A DNA stretch of 64,000 nucleotides from Opitutales bacterium (GTDB taxonomy: Bacteria > Verrucomicrobiota > Verrucomicrobiia > Opitutales > Seribacteraceae): assembly GCA_029254745.1 (NCBI GenBank), contig JAQWWZ010000059.1:1-64000 (forward strand), read 5' to 3'. Every line of letters starts with the position of its first letter. The stretch's first letter is position 1. This document shows positions 36,190 through 45,825 of this stretch, one piece after another. The position numbers and the translations under genes are program-made. The notes beneath the pieces are model-generated. The model made no database searches. It had not been told where the DNA came from and saw only the letters and a program-made list of their open reading frames with translations.

Positions 36190-36213
36190 CGGTCCAAAGG
36201 GACCGTTTTTTTT
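36190..36213 (+). terminator. Strong intrinsic terminator, possibly bidirectional
   Basis: CGGTCC-AAAG-GGACCG followed by eight T on the plus strand, preceded by six A which would serve as the T run in the other direction. It closes the coiled-coil protein transcript. Confidence 0.88.
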
Positions 36214-36331
36214 ACCCACGATTCTTTGCTTCAAATATTCTTATCTTATCTGAAGCATGAAATAATTTAGGCTGATTACCATCCTTCTAGGAAAAAGATC
36301 TGTTGTTAGAAAATCTTAGCCCTGCATATTT

Positions 36332-37867
36332 ATGAACACTACTATTTTGCACTCTATAAATAAATTCTGTACGGCTCTTTTAATTACTGTTTTTTCGTGC
36401 CAATTTTCTCATGGGTCCAGCCCAAATATTGATGCCAATAGTAGCAAAGCTTTAAAAAACTACCCTCCTGAAAATAAGAAACTGGAAATAAAAGAAAAAC
36501 TGCCTGCATCCATTAGGCCAAAATTAAAACATTTTAAGATACAATTGACTCTTGATGGTTTCATTGAGGACACTGAAGCAATCCCATTATCTGTAAACTC
36601 TTCCCACTGGAATGAACTTAAGGTTATCCAACCTCCAGTTCACGGCAAAAGCATCGTAAAGGGAGAAGTTCTGATGAAATTAGACGATCAAAAAATCAAA
36701 CGGCAAGTGGAATTACTTTCTTATGATTTGTCCATGTTGGACGCTGACCGTAACATTCTAAAAGTAGAAATCGAGCTAGCAGAAAAGTTGCTTCCTTTAC
36801 ACTTGAATGAAATAAAAACAGATGAAAAATATGGTCGAGAAGACCTTAAGCGCTTCCAAACTATCACCCTTCCGTTTGAAAAAAAATCCGTAGAGATGAA
36901 CCTCAAAAGATACCAAGATCACCTGCTCTATTCTCAGGAAGAATTAAATCAATTGAAACAAATGTATCAAGAAGATGACCTGACAGAGGAAACCGAAGAA
37001 ATAATTCTACAAAGAGCAAAAAATGATATTCAATACATGCATTTTTATGTGGAATCAGCAAAAAAACAGGTTGAAGAGTTTAATCAAATTAGAAGACCAC
37101 GAAGTGTGGAAACTCTGAGGGGTGCAATTGAACAACAAAATCTTCATTTCCAAGCACAACAAAAAACAAATCCTGCCAAAATTAAAATCCAGCGCCTGCA
37201 GCTATCTCGATTAAACAAAGAGCGAGAAATCATCATTGAAAAAAAGACGAATCTTACAAATGACCTCAAACATATGATCATGAAAAGCCCAGCAAAAGGT
37301 ACATTATACTGGGGTACGTTTGTGAGGGGAAAATGGTCAGGACCCGAGCCTTTCCACAATAAGTTACAAAAAGGGGGAAATCTAAAAGCACATGAGCCGG
37401 TTTTGACCCTATGTCCTGGGAAAAAAACCAGAGCCTGCATTAACATCCCGGAAAAACACCTAACTTCTTTTGAAAAAGTAAAAGAAGGTAGAATCGTTTT
37501 TATATCTGACCCACAAAGGAAGTATACCGCCGAGGTAAGCAGAATAAGTACGACTTCGGATTCAGCTGGATCCTACACTGGATACCTGAACTTTTCCTTG
37601 CCTCATAATGCAAGCCAACCGAATGCCGGCTCATCTTGCACTTTTTCTTTCACTGCCTATGAGAAAAAAAATGCCCTTCTGCTTCCATCCAATGTTATTT
37701 TTTCAGAAGATCATGATTCTGAAATTCAATATGTTTTTGTTCTCACAAAATCTGGTAAAACCATAAAAAGAATTGTAGAGACTGGACGAAAGACGGATAA
37801 AGTTACAGAAATTACTAAAGGAATATCAAAGCGTGAAAAAGTACTCAAAGAGAAGCCTGACTCTTGA
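36332..37867 (+). CDS. HlyD-like periplasmic adaptor subunit
   Basis: The 511-residue protein is exported: signal peptide at 1-30, with a possible lipobox VFSC ending at Cys23. It follows the membrane-fusion-protein layout: a first half-barrel (IQPPVHGKSIVKGEVLMKL), a long charged coiled coil (about 125-315), and a second half-barrel (LKAHEPVLTLCPGKKTRACINIPE) with a C-terminal beta domain. Such adaptors bridge an inner-membrane pump and an outer-membrane channel, but neither is encoded next to it. The stop overlaps the next start by four bases. Confidence 0.8.
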   Translation: MNTTILHSINKFCTALLITVFSCQFSHGSSPNIDANSSKALKNYPPENKKLEIKEKLPASIRPKLKHFKIQLTLDGFIEDTEAIPLSVNSSHWNELKVIQPPVHGKSIVKGEVLMKLDDQKIKRQVELLSYDLSMLDADRNILKVEIELAEKLLPLHLNEIKTDEKYGREDLKRFQTITLPFEKKSVEMNLKRYQDHLLYSQEELNQLKQMYQEDDLTEETEEIILQRAKNDIQYMHFYVESAKKQVEEFNQIRRPRSVETLRGAIEQQNLHFQAQQKTNPAKIKIQRLQLSRLNKEREIIIEKKTNLTNDLKHMIMKSPAKGTLYWGTFVRGKWSGPEPFHNKLQKGGNLKAHEPVLTLCPGKKTRACINIPEKHLTSFEKVKEGRIVFISDPQRKYTAEVSRISTTSDSAGSYTGYLNFSLPHNASQPNAGSSCTFSFTAYEKKNALLLPSNVIFSEDHDSEIQYVFVLTKSGKTIKRIVETGRKTDKVTEITKGISKREKVLKEKPDS

Positions 37868-39009
37868 AATTCATTCTATTACTTACTCTTAGCCTAAGTT
37901 TATTTCTCCAAAACTTGTGTCAAGCAGATCAACCTGCTTTTGCCAAAACATCCCAGAAAGCCATAGATCAAGGTTGTAACTTTTTATTAAAAAACCAAAA
38001 CTCAAACGGTTCCTGGGGATCAGCTACGAAAACCAAAGGGCTCAATATTTACGCCCCAATCCCGGGATCGCACCGAGCATTCCGTATGGCAGTTTCTGCA
38101 TTAAGCATTTCGGCCCTGCTTAAAACTAAAGCGAGGTGTGAAGATTTCAAGGAATGCATAAACAAGGGCACTAACTTTTTACTCCAAGAACTTCCAAATC
38201 TCAGGCGTGCTACTCCTATGGCTATTTATAATATTTGGTCTCATGCCTATGGGATCCAAGCCCTCTGCCTGCTCTACTCCAAAACAAAAGATCCAAAAAC
38301 CAAGCAGCAAATTCATGGGGTTATTCAACAACAGGTGAATATGCTTGAAAAATATGAGTCTATTGACGGCGGATGGGGGTATTATGATTTTAGAGCCTTG
38401 ACCAAGAAGCCATCAGGTTCTTCGATTTCTTTTGTTAATGCTACCGGGTTAGTAGCTCTTAAGGATGCAGAAAAGGTTGGTATCGAGGTACCTTTGAAGC
38501 TTGTAACCCGAGCAATTTCTGCCATTCACCGACAAAAATTACCCGATTACAGCTACCTCTATGGTGAATATTTAAAATACCGTCCGCGACGTGGTATAAA
38601 CCGGCCAGCTGGAAGTTTAGGTCGCTCACATGCGTGTAATTATGCGCTGCATATATGGGAGGACCCAAGCATCGATACCCAAGTTCACTTGCTTTGCTTG
38701 GATCGCTTGTTTGCAAGGAATGGTTGGTTGGATGTGGCACGAAAAAGACCTATCCCTCATGAATCATGGTTCGCTGTTGCTGGATACTTTTTTTACTACG
38801 GTCACATGTATGCCTCACATTGCATAACGACCCTGCCCTCTCAAGAAAGACAGACATACCAAATAAAGATGGTAGACACCCTTACACCCCTGCAAGAAAA
38901 AGATGGATCATGGTGGGATTTCCCCTTGTATAACTACCACAAACCTTATGGAACCGCTATGGCTATTCTTAGCCTTAACTCTTGCCTGCCAGCCTTACCT
39001 AAGAATTGA
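37864..39009 (+). CDS. Secreted alpha-toroid protein (prenyltransferase/squalene-oxidase repeat)
   Basis: The frame starts at TTG in a TTGA overlap with the adaptor gene. The 381-residue protein has a signal peptide (about 1-21) and repeated motifs NSNGSWGSA, IDGGWGYYDF and KDGSWWDFPLYNY, the QW-type repeats of terpenoid cyclases, prenyltransferase beta subunits and some polysaccharide enzymes. I see no Asp-rich DxDD cyclase motif, so a cyclase activity is doubtful. Being exported and coupled to an adaptor, it may modify or bind something in the periplasm. The stop region overlaps the acylphosphatase gene by 15 bases. Confidence 0.75.
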   Translation: MKFILLLTLSLSLFLQNLCQADQPAFAKTSQKAIDQGCNFLLKNQNSNGSWGSATKTKGLNIYAPIPGSHRAFRMAVSALSISALLKTKARCEDFKECINKGTNFLLQELPNLRRATPMAIYNIWSHAYGIQALCLLYSKTKDPKTKQQIHGVIQQQVNMLEKYESIDGGWGYYDFRALTKKPSGSSISFVNATGLVALKDAEKVGIEVPLKLVTRAISAIHRQKLPDYSYLYGEYLKYRPRRGINRPAGSLGRSHACNYALHIWEDPSIDTQVHLLCLDRLFARNGWLDVARKRPIPHESWFAVAGYFFYYGHMYASHCITTLPSQERQTYQIKMVDTLTPLQEKDGSWWDFPLYNYHKPYGTAMAILSLNSCLPALPKN

Positions 39010-39273
39010 AAATTTAGAAAAATGGGGGGCTTCATCCTGGTATTCAATTTCAGATCGAACCCAATAGCCCTTCATTCTCTCCTCAATTTTATCTCGACCT
39101 TGGTTAATCTCACCTTGCTTACCCTCGAGAATAACTTTGACCGTACCATCGCTTAAATTCTGTACTATTCCAGTGAGAACAAAACCAGTGATTACATCTG
39201 CTACATTCCACCGAAAGCCAACACCCTGTACACGACCTGAATAAATTATTTTACATCTCATTTCTCTACACAA
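38995..39273 (-). CDS. acyP: Acylphosphatase
   Basis: Hydrolyses carboxyl-phosphate bonds such as acetyl phosphate. The 92-residue protein has the signature GRVQGVGFRW, giving the catalytic Arg, and the catalytic Asn in GIVQNLSDGTV. The fold is an alpha/beta sandwich of the usual size. The true start may be the internal Met5 (39261), four codons on, since the family usually begins close to KxxVxGRVQGVGFR. It overlaps the toroid gene tail-to-tail by 15 bases. Confidence 0.93.
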   Translation of the reverse strand: MCREMRCKIIYSGRVQGVGFRWNVADVITGFVLTGIVQNLSDGTVKVILEGKQGEINQGRDKIEERMKGYWVRSEIEYQDEAPHFSKFSILR

Positions 39274-39368
39274 TTAGATCTAACTTTTTAAAAAAACAAA
39301 AAAATAAATTGACCTCATTCAATTCTAGATTGAAAACATATAAATACCCCTTGTAATTTTTACTCAAA

Positions 39369-40037
39369 ATGAGCCAATACGAATTTGAAAGCAACCACGA
39401 TGGAGATTGGGATGATCATGAGGATATTGCATGGAACGAAGCAGATTGGCAGAAATTTCTTCGTAATTCAGATAAAGAAGTAGCTCGTTTTATTACGGCT
39501 TACAACAAAGTAAAAAATGATCCCGATCGCTTAGATGCGACTGCTGCTATTATGGGATGGCACCGGGATGACTGGTCTTCTATGGATGAAATTGATATTG
39601 ATGATGAAGATCTCCAAAAGATCCGCCCCTTAGATCTTGAGGAAGTTCGTAAAATGGATCCCTACACCATTCATCGTCACCCTGTCTATATATCTTCGAC
39701 CGCATTATTTTCATACCTGCGCGCTGCTTGGGATCAACTAATGCGAAATAATCGCAACTTGCCAGAGGCCAGCCTTTCATGGAGTTATTCAAGCAGCTTA
39801 GCCGACGCAGAAAAACATTGTGTCCTTTCGGCCAACTGCTTGGACTTAGGAGATTTCCTTCTCGCTATTTGTCACCTCAAAAAAGCACACTCCGCCCTCA
39901 ACGAATCGATGCGTATAAATCGACTATTTTCTCATCATAGCGATACAGTTTTCGTTGATTATATAAAAGAAACTGACCTCCGTATGCATGACTTGAGAGA
40001 AATTTACCTTCGCATCATTCAGGATTGTCGAAGGTAA
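39369..40037 (+). CDS. Acidic protein of unknown function
   Basis: The 222-residue cytoplasmic protein has an acidic first 90 residues rich in Asp, Glu and Trp (DGDWDDHEDIAWNEADW) and a helical second half (about 100-222) with repeated-looking segments, LADAEKHCVLSANCLDLGDFLLAICHLKKAHSALNES resembling a TPR-like helix pair. I recall no known family. It is transcribed away from acylphosphatase and ends near a hairpin before the PQQ-propeller gene. Confidence 0.6.
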   Translation: MSQYEFESNHDGDWDDHEDIAWNEADWQKFLRNSDKEVARFITAYNKVKNDPDRLDATAAIMGWHRDDWSSMDEIDIDDEDLQKIRPLDLEEVRKMDPYTIHRHPVYISSTALFSYLRAAWDQLMRNNRNLPEASLSWSYSSSLADAEKHCVLSANCLDLGDFLLAICHLKKAHSALNESMRINRLFSHHSDTVFVDYIKETDLRMHDLREIYLRIIQDCRR

Positions 40038-40088
40038 GTCCGGCTCGGTTTTAATTTTTTGCTAGGATCGAGGCCGAAGGCTTCAAAG

Positions 40089-41345
40089 TTAGAAGTCTTT
40101 AATTTTCTTAATTTTTAGACCAACAAGACGCCGTTCATCCCGAAGAAAAAGCATCCCGCCAGCGTACGCATAGTGTGCTCGTCCACGGCCAAGAACCTGT
40201 TGGCGGTGAAGGCTAACAAAGGACTTTGATTGGGCTTCAAATATGATGAGTTCACCAGTTTCTGAGAGGAATATAATTTTCTCCCCTAGCCTCAAAAGAT
40301 TACCAGCTCCTAGACCTGACTTGCTCCACTGGACAGTTCCACTACGTAATTCAATACACCTCAATTGGGGGCGATGCTCCTGACGACCATGAACTCCATA
40401 TAAATAGCCCTGATATGAGACAGGGGTAGAATAATGACAGTCCATAGTCTCTTTTTTGGCCCACTTTTGCTCAAATATAGATCCGACACTCTTGCCATTT
40501 TCTTCCGTAAGTCTCCATAAACTTGATCCGACCTTATAGCACGCACTCAAAAATACCATATCTCCAATAACTAAGGGAGTTGCTGCATGAACAGATGCAT
40601 TAATTTGTGAACGAAAAGAAGAAAAAAATAGTTCTTTCCCGGTCGTGGCGTCGACGGCGATAAATCCTTCTCGCATAAAACTTAACACCAAGTCGAAATC
40701 CTTATACTTCAAAGGAACGCAGGAAGCATAATCTGCTGTTCGAGGTCTTGATTCCCATAATGTTTCTCCATTTTCTAATGAAAAAGCGACAATACCCGCG
40801 CCCTCTCCCCCTACATCTACAATGATTTTTTTGTCAATTATCAGAGGAGAAGAACAGCGACCAAAAAATCCCTTTGGAGACTGATATTCTGCTTTTAGAT
40901 CTCTTTTCCATAAAGCGGTACCACTATCCAAGCTAATACCTTTAAGTAACCCATTTGGGCTGTGAGTTACAATGATGCCATTCTTTATGCCTGGAGTAGA
41001 CCGCGGACCGTCTGACATCCCAAAATTATCCCGATAGTCTGACTGAAAAGAATGTTCCCATAATTTCTGTCCGGTTACAGCGTCGAAACAATGTACTCTC
41101 TCTACTTTACCCACCCTGTCATGTAAAATAACTTTTTCTTGCACAACGACAGGTGAAGACCAACCAGTGCCTACTTTCACTGTCCATAACAGGGGATATT
41201 CTTTATCCGCGGCCGGTACCTCAATGTGCACATCATCAATAGAACCGGTATGATTAGGACCTAACCAATTTGACCAAGATGAAGCATATGACCAAGGCAG
41301 GGTAAAAATAATGGACAAAATGAAAGAATAATATGTCCCCTTCAC
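40089..41345 (-). CDS. Exported PQQ-like beta-propeller protein
   Basis: The 418-residue protein begins at GTG with a signal peptide (about 1-22), then WSNWLGPNHTGS, the usual opening of exported PQQ-repeat proteins of Planctomycetes and Verrucomicrobiota. Repeats of the form LWTVKVGTGWSSPVV, HCFDAVTGQKLWEHSF, SLDSGTALWKRD and SLENGETLWESR each form a propeller blade. These folds bind proteins or act as scaffolds and need not contain PQQ. Its start shares one base with the stop of the upstream DUF362-like gene, so the two are coupled. Confidence 0.85.
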   Translation of the reverse strand: MKGTYYSFILSIIFTLPWSYASSWSNWLGPNHTGSIDDVHIEVPAADKEYPLLWTVKVGTGWSSPVVVQEKVILHDRVGKVERVHCFDAVTGQKLWEHSFQSDYRDNFGMSDGPRSTPGIKNGIIVTHSPNGLLKGISLDSGTALWKRDLKAEYQSPKGFFGRCSSPLIIDKKIIVDVGGEGAGIVAFSLENGETLWESRPRTADYASCVPLKYKDFDLVLSFMREGFIAVDATTGKELFFSSFRSQINASVHAATPLVIGDMVFLSACYKVGSSLWRLTEENGKSVGSIFEQKWAKKETMDCHYSTPVSYQGYLYGVHGRQEHRPQLRCIELRSGTVQWSKSGLGAGNLLRLGEKIIFLSETGELIIFEAQSKSFVSLHRQQVLGRGRAHYAYAGGMLFLRDERRLVGLKIKKIKDF

Positions 41346-42433
41346 TATTGGTTAGCCAAGAAAGATTTTATCACTTTGGGCTCAACGACCCGACCAAGGT
41401 TTAAACTTTCCGCGTACTTAAAAATCAAAGCTTCTTCTTTACTTCGAGAGGATAACTTTCTCATTTCTCTCGATTTTGCAATATATTTCCACGCGATAGA
41501 ATCAACCGAAAATGGATTCTGACTAACGAGTAAAATGGGAGAAGAATCAATAAATTCAGCATTAAAGTCACTTCCTCCTGCAAATTGATATCTATGTAAA
41601 TCTACCATTGAAAATAACCTCTTCCCCCAGATTTCGGGAATAGCAAGAATTTCGGTGATGGCAGCTGCACCCAAAGTCGAATCTTGGCGAAATCGCTTGG
41701 AATTACTGACAAGATCAAGAGACATGTTCGACGCGGCACCAGTAATCCCAAGTTTTGTATCATCCATTACGACCGCGAGATTAATCCAATAGGTCTGGGC
41801 ATCAAGCAAGGCTGCAGGGATGTAGCTTTTTCTTTCTTCCTCTATTCTTTTACTGAGATCATACGGAAATTGAAGGAAGAATTTGGCTCGATCATGGACT
41901 TGTGGGGGCATGGAACTATCATGAAACCATTCACTTGTAAAAAACCCTACATCTAAAGGAGTTTGAATTTTATGCCCTTTGTATTTTCGATTTTTACTTT
42001 GCAGTCCATATGCCTTGGACCGAACCAGTTCATCGAAATTGAAGCACAAAAGGTCAACCCTGTCTTTTGAATATCCTCGTTGCCCCAAGAATTCAAGGGT
42101 GGCGTCTACAAGGTTGCTAGATGGATGCAAGCCCGGAGCAGCAGAAGTATCTAATTTAATAATGATTTTCGGAAAGTTTTCTGGCATGATTTTAATTCCC
42201 CTAACACCTTCCATGGAATGCAGCAGAGGAACCATGGATTCATAGAGTCCAAGAGTTCCTAGGGAACTTTTGCCTATAAAAACAAAGGATGTGTTGTGAT
42301 CAAATTGCTCTTTTGATAAGAGTTTTTTTTGTGTAATGTTTTGCATCTCAGCAAACAAACAAGTTATCATTCCAAATATTGAAAATAACACCACTGCTTG
42401 CCGTTTAAAAATCCTCTGAAAAAAACAATTCAT
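41345..42433 (-). CDS. DUF362-like exported protein
   Basis: The open frame reaches to 42520, but Met30 at 42433 opens a good signal peptide (about 25 residues, ending CLFAE), so I place the start there. The mature part has IIIKLDTSAAPGLHPSSNLVDATLEFLGQRG and later GITGAASNMSLDLVS and IDSSPILLVSQNPFSVDSIA, which match the order of motifs in DUF362, a family of unknown biochemical function in which the second motif resembles the TGALKN segment. It is cotranscribed with the beta-propeller gene. Its ATG overlaps the ATG of the divergent TPR gene in one CATG. Confidence 0.6.
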   Translation of the reverse strand: MNCFFQRIFKRQAVVLFSIFGMITCLFAEMQNITQKKLLSKEQFDHNTSFVFIGKSSLGTLGLYESMVPLLHSMEGVRGIKIMPENFPKIIIKLDTSAAPGLHPSSNLVDATLEFLGQRGYSKDRVDLLCFNFDELVRSKAYGLQSKNRKYKGHKIQTPLDVGFFTSEWFHDSSMPPQVHDRAKFFLQFPYDLSKRIEEERKSYIPAALLDAQTYWINLAVVMDDTKLGITGAASNMSLDLVSNSKRFRQDSTLGAAAITEILAIPEIWGKRLFSMVDLHRYQFAGGSDFNAEFIDSSPILLVSQNPFSVDSIAWKYIAKSREMRKLSSRSKEEALIFKYAESLNLGRVVEPKVIKSFLANQ

Positions 42434-43931
42434 GCTCAAAGCTAAATCATGCATATCAATCATATTGTACGGGTCAATCATGCTTGTGCTTTTTGGTTGT
42501 GGTGAGCCTTTAGAAGACAAAATCCCACCTGTTCCCCAGACTCAATCTGAAGAGGAAAAAAAACCGGACCTTTCACAGGCGATTTCGAAGCGAATTGAAG
42601 GCGATGCTGAGGGTGCTATCCGGTTGCTAAGGAATCTGAACGAACAATTCCCTAATTCCCAAGAAATTCTTATCCAATTAGGACGATCCTTGGCGGATGT
42701 AAAAAAATACCCATTAGCGGCTTTTCGTTTCGAACAAGCAGTATCCTGTGGTGCTTCCAAAGAAATACATCGAGAAACCGCAGAAACTCACCTGCTTGCA
42801 GGCGACAAATTCAACGCCCAGCTTAATTTCAACAAATTCCTAAGCCATTTCCCTGAAGAAAAAAATGTGTGGCTAACATTTGCCAGGCTGTTAGCAGAAG
42901 CCGATAAAAAAACGGAAGCGATCAATGCTTTTTCTAGAGTTCCTGACCTTTGTACTCATAAAGATGCTTTAACATTAGCCACTCTTTTTTATGATAAAAA
43001 GTTGTGGGCACAATCTGCCCGTTGGTTCCGTGAATCAGCTAAAAGAGAAGACGGAATCAGCCCTAAGCCTCTTCTGGGCTTATTGCGCATCAGCCTTATT
43101 GAACAAGATGAAGATCAAGCTGAGTCTCTCTGCCTCGCTATTGAGAAAACTTATCCGGGCAGTATCGATTCCAGTGATTTGAGCCTTGATGCGGTCGATC
43201 TTTTAAGACGCAGAAGACTTGCCGACCTTCTTGATGCAGGTATCTCAACCGATGAAAAAAAATTTTCGGTTATGGCTAAAGCCCTACTACTGGAAACCAG
43301 TCCTGAAAAAGAAAGGGTGGTTTCATCTGGTTCAAAGATTCCCCCTCTTTCCAATGCACCTGAAAGCCTAAACGAAATCAAGCCCGACACACCACAGCCT
43401 ATGCCTACTCCCCTCCCTTCTTTTAATTTGGCCGATGCATTTGCCAAACCTGCCGAAGTGGAGAATGAGCAATCCTCGCTCGAAAATAGTCGAACCGCTT
43501 ACTTGAATTCGAGTTACACACAAGCTCTGTATTTTGCTCGCGAAGCCCTCAAAGCAAATGCATCAGATGCAGAAGCATGGAGACTTTGCTCCCAGGCTCA
43601 TTTTCAACTGGGTGAAGAAAGGGAAGCAGAAATGACCATACTAGAAGCAATCAGGCATAACCCTTTTGACTTAGTTACTCGACTAGACTACCTACGAATA
43701 GCTAGGGAAACTCTGCCGTCCGCTAGATACCTTGCAGAGCTAGAAAAATCAAAAGAATTATTTCCAAAATCTACCGAAATTCTTTGGGAATTGGCACGGC
43801 GCTACCACTTGGTCGAAAAAATGCCGGTAACCGCAAGCATATTGTATAAAGAGGTCATGAAATTGGTTTCGGAAAGTTCCGGATTACATCAACAAGCAAA
43901 AATGGAACTATTCAAACTGCAATCAATGTAA
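42432..43931 (+). CDS. TPR-repeat lipoprotein
   Basis: The 499-residue protein has a lipoprotein signal with lipobox LFGC and then tetratricopeptide-like helix pairs: AISKRIEGDAEGAIRLLRNLNEQFPNSQEI and, further on, AYLNSSYTQALYFAREALKANASDAEAWRLCSQAHFQLGEEREA. TPRs mediate protein contacts, here on the periplasmic side. It lies 23 bases upstream of dnaG, an odd neighbour that may simply share a promoter. Confidence 0.8.
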   Translation: MLKAKSCISIILYGSIMLVLFGCGEPLEDKIPPVPQTQSEEEKKPDLSQAISKRIEGDAEGAIRLLRNLNEQFPNSQEILIQLGRSLADVKKYPLAAFRFEQAVSCGASKEIHRETAETHLLAGDKFNAQLNFNKFLSHFPEEKNVWLTFARLLAEADKKTEAINAFSRVPDLCTHKDALTLATLFYDKKLWAQSARWFRESAKREDGISPKPLLGLLRISLIEQDEDQAESLCLAIEKTYPGSIDSSDLSLDAVDLLRRRRLADLLDAGISTDEKKFSVMAKALLLETSPEKERVVSSGSKIPPLSNAPESLNEIKPDTPQPMPTPLPSFNLADAFAKPAEVENEQSSLENSRTAYLNSSYTQALYFAREALKANASDAEAWRLCSQAHFQLGEEREAEMTILEAIRHNPFDLVTRLDYLRIARETLPSARYLAELEKSKELFPKSTEILWELARRYHLVEKMPVTASILYKEVMKLVSESSGLHQQAKMELFKLQSM

Positions 43932-43954
43932 TTTAAATATCTCGCCAAATAATT

Positions 43955-45817
43955 ATGCCAAGACTAGCTGATGGATTTATTAATGAGCTCAAAGAAAGGA
44001 TTGATCTATTCGACCTCATTAGCTCCTATGTCGAACTCAAAAAAAGCGGTTCTAGCTGGGTAGGACTAAGCCCCTTTCAGCAGGAAAAAACTCCTTCTTT
44101 TTATGTGCATCCACAAAAGGGATTTTTTAAATGCTTTAGCTCGGGTGAAACCGGAGATGCAATTTCCTTTGTCCAAAAATTAGAAAATCTTGATTTCCAA
44201 GAATCACTCGAATTTTTATCACAACGATTCGGGATTCCCCTTCGATATGAAAAAGGCGATCACTCCAAGCCTTTCGTTAAGTCAATTCGAGCAGAATTGC
44301 ATGCCGTTCATGAAGAAGCAATGAAGTGGTACATGCAACAACTCAAAACAAAGTCTTCTGAAAGCATGGTTGCTTGGGAATATTGGATTCAAGAAAGAAA
44401 ATTTGACGAAAAAACAGCGGAGGCGTTTGGGATTGGGTATGCTCCAACCAATGAATTTTCCCTTGGGGATCACTTAATGTGCAAAAATTTCTCCAAGGAA
44501 ATTCTTTCCAAAGCAGGACTTTTTCGGGAAAAACAAAGGCAAGGCAAATTAGTTTCTAATTTTCAAGGCAGACTGATGATTCCCATTTTCGAAAAATTAG
44601 GACGAATTTGTGGTTTCACGGCCCGTAAATTATCCGTAACACCTGAATGGGGAGACAAAAAAGCCCCAAAATATATAAATTCCCCAGAAACAACTATTTT
44701 CCAGAAAAGTCAGATACTTTTTAATCTACATCTTGCCAATAAAGCTCTCAAACAAGATCAAGATTTTTTACTTGTTGAAGGCCAACTCGATGCGATTCGA
44801 TGTTATATCGAAGGTTTTGAAACTGTAATTGCACCGCAAGGTACAGCATTCACTGAGACACAGGCGGGTTTGTTAAAAAAATCAAACCCAAGAAATATTA
44901 TCTGTCTGCTCGATGGAGATGAAGCGGGAAGGAAAGCGGGTCTTAAGTATGTGTCTATTTTCATGGAGAGTGGATTAAATGCTCGCTTTGCCACCCTCCC
45001 CCAAGGAAGTGACCCTGATCAAATCCTCCTTGACTTTGGTAAAGCTAAACTTTCAGAAATCCTTTCTGCATCTATCTCCATGGTACAATATGTTGTGGAA
45101 AACCTTGCCAGTCAAGAAGACCGTACTAACCCAAACATTAGAAAAAATATTTGTGATTTTATGTTTCGTTCTTTGTCGAAATTAGAATCATTTGTGGTGG
45201 AGGAAACTCATTTAAAAGAGCTGGGTGACCATCTAGGTGTATCTAACGAAGCTATAAAAAAAGATTACCAGCTATTTAAGCGAAACCAAAAGCCAAAATA
45301 TCAATTTCAGAAAGCCCAGCCCTCAAACCAAAAACCAGAAATTAAAGGACCTGTACGATTGACAAATGTCGAAGATGATTTATTATATATTCTTTTGCAT
45401 GACGATCGGATCGCCGGGCCACTTGCCTACCTTATCGAGCCTACATGGCTTAATTTCAACATTGTTTCTGGTCGTATTTTGGCCAAGATTCTTGCTGAAA
45501 TCAAAGCAGATGGTCCCATGCAGATCAGTCACATGGAAGATCTCCTCGAAGATGATGAAGAACGTAATTCCTTCCACCGTTGCCTTTTCAGCGATGCCGA
45601 TACTAATGAAAATGAATCTTCTCTGCAACTTGCCAACGAGTGCTTGGCGGTCCTTTTCTTGCGAAGTTCCAAGGAAAGAGAACTTTCAATCCGCTCTCGC
45701 CTCCAAATTTCCACCATTGAGTCCTCGACGCTCATAGACTTGAGAAATCAATTAAAGGAAATTAGAAAACAACGTAACTCACCTCCTACCCTATCCTTTT
45801 CAACATCCACGAATTAA
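43955..45817 (+). CDS. dnaG: DNA primase
   Basis: Makes the RNA primers for replication. The 620-residue protein has an N-terminal zinc-ribbon region, the TOPRIM core ([26 protein letters not shown]) and a C-terminal helicase-binding end. Oddly, the usual CHC2 pattern (Cys-x2-His...Cys-x2-Cys) is degenerate: residue 39 is Ser in GLSPF, 42 is Gln in FQQE, Cys60 remains in FKCFSS, and 63 is Ser. Only one of four zinc ligands is left. The rest of the motif's frame (EKTPSF) is intact, so the fold may hold without metal. The gene precedes rpoD by 8 bases; rpsU, the usual third member of the operon, is absent. Confidence 0.96.
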   Translation: MPRLADGFINELKERIDLFDLISSYVELKKSGSSWVGLSPFQQEKTPSFYVHPQKGFFKCFSSGETGDAISFVQKLENLDFQESLEFLSQRFGIPLRYEKGDHSKPFVKSIRAELHAVHEEAMKWYMQQLKTKSSESMVAWEYWIQERKFDEKTAEAFGIGYAPTNEFSLGDHLMCKNFSKEILSKAGLFREKQRQGKLVSNFQGRLMIPIFEKLGRICGFTARKLSVTPEWGDKKAPKYINSPETTIFQKSQILFNLHLANKALKQDQDFLLVEGQLDAIRCYIEGFETVIAPQGTAFTETQAGLLKKSNPRNIICLLDGDEAGRKAGLKYVSIFMESGLNARFATLPQGSDPDQILLDFGKAKLSEILSASISMVQYVVENLASQEDRTNPNIRKNICDFMFRSLSKLESFVVEETHLKELGDHLGVSNEAIKKDYQLFKRNQKPKYQFQKAQPSNQKPEIKGPVRLTNVEDDLLYILLHDDRIAGPLAYLIEPTWLNFNIVSGRILAKILAEIKADGPMQISHMEDLLEDDEERNSFHRCLFSDADTNENESSLQLANECLAVLFLRSSKERELSIRSRLQISTIESSTLIDLRNQLKEIRKQRNSPPTLSFSTSTN

Positions 45818-45825
45818 TACTTTCC

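Noticed and set aside
37864-39009. Squalene-hopene cyclase activity for the secreted toroid protein
   Set aside because: There is no DxDD catalytic motif, the length is about half that of a cyclase, and a signal peptide is present.
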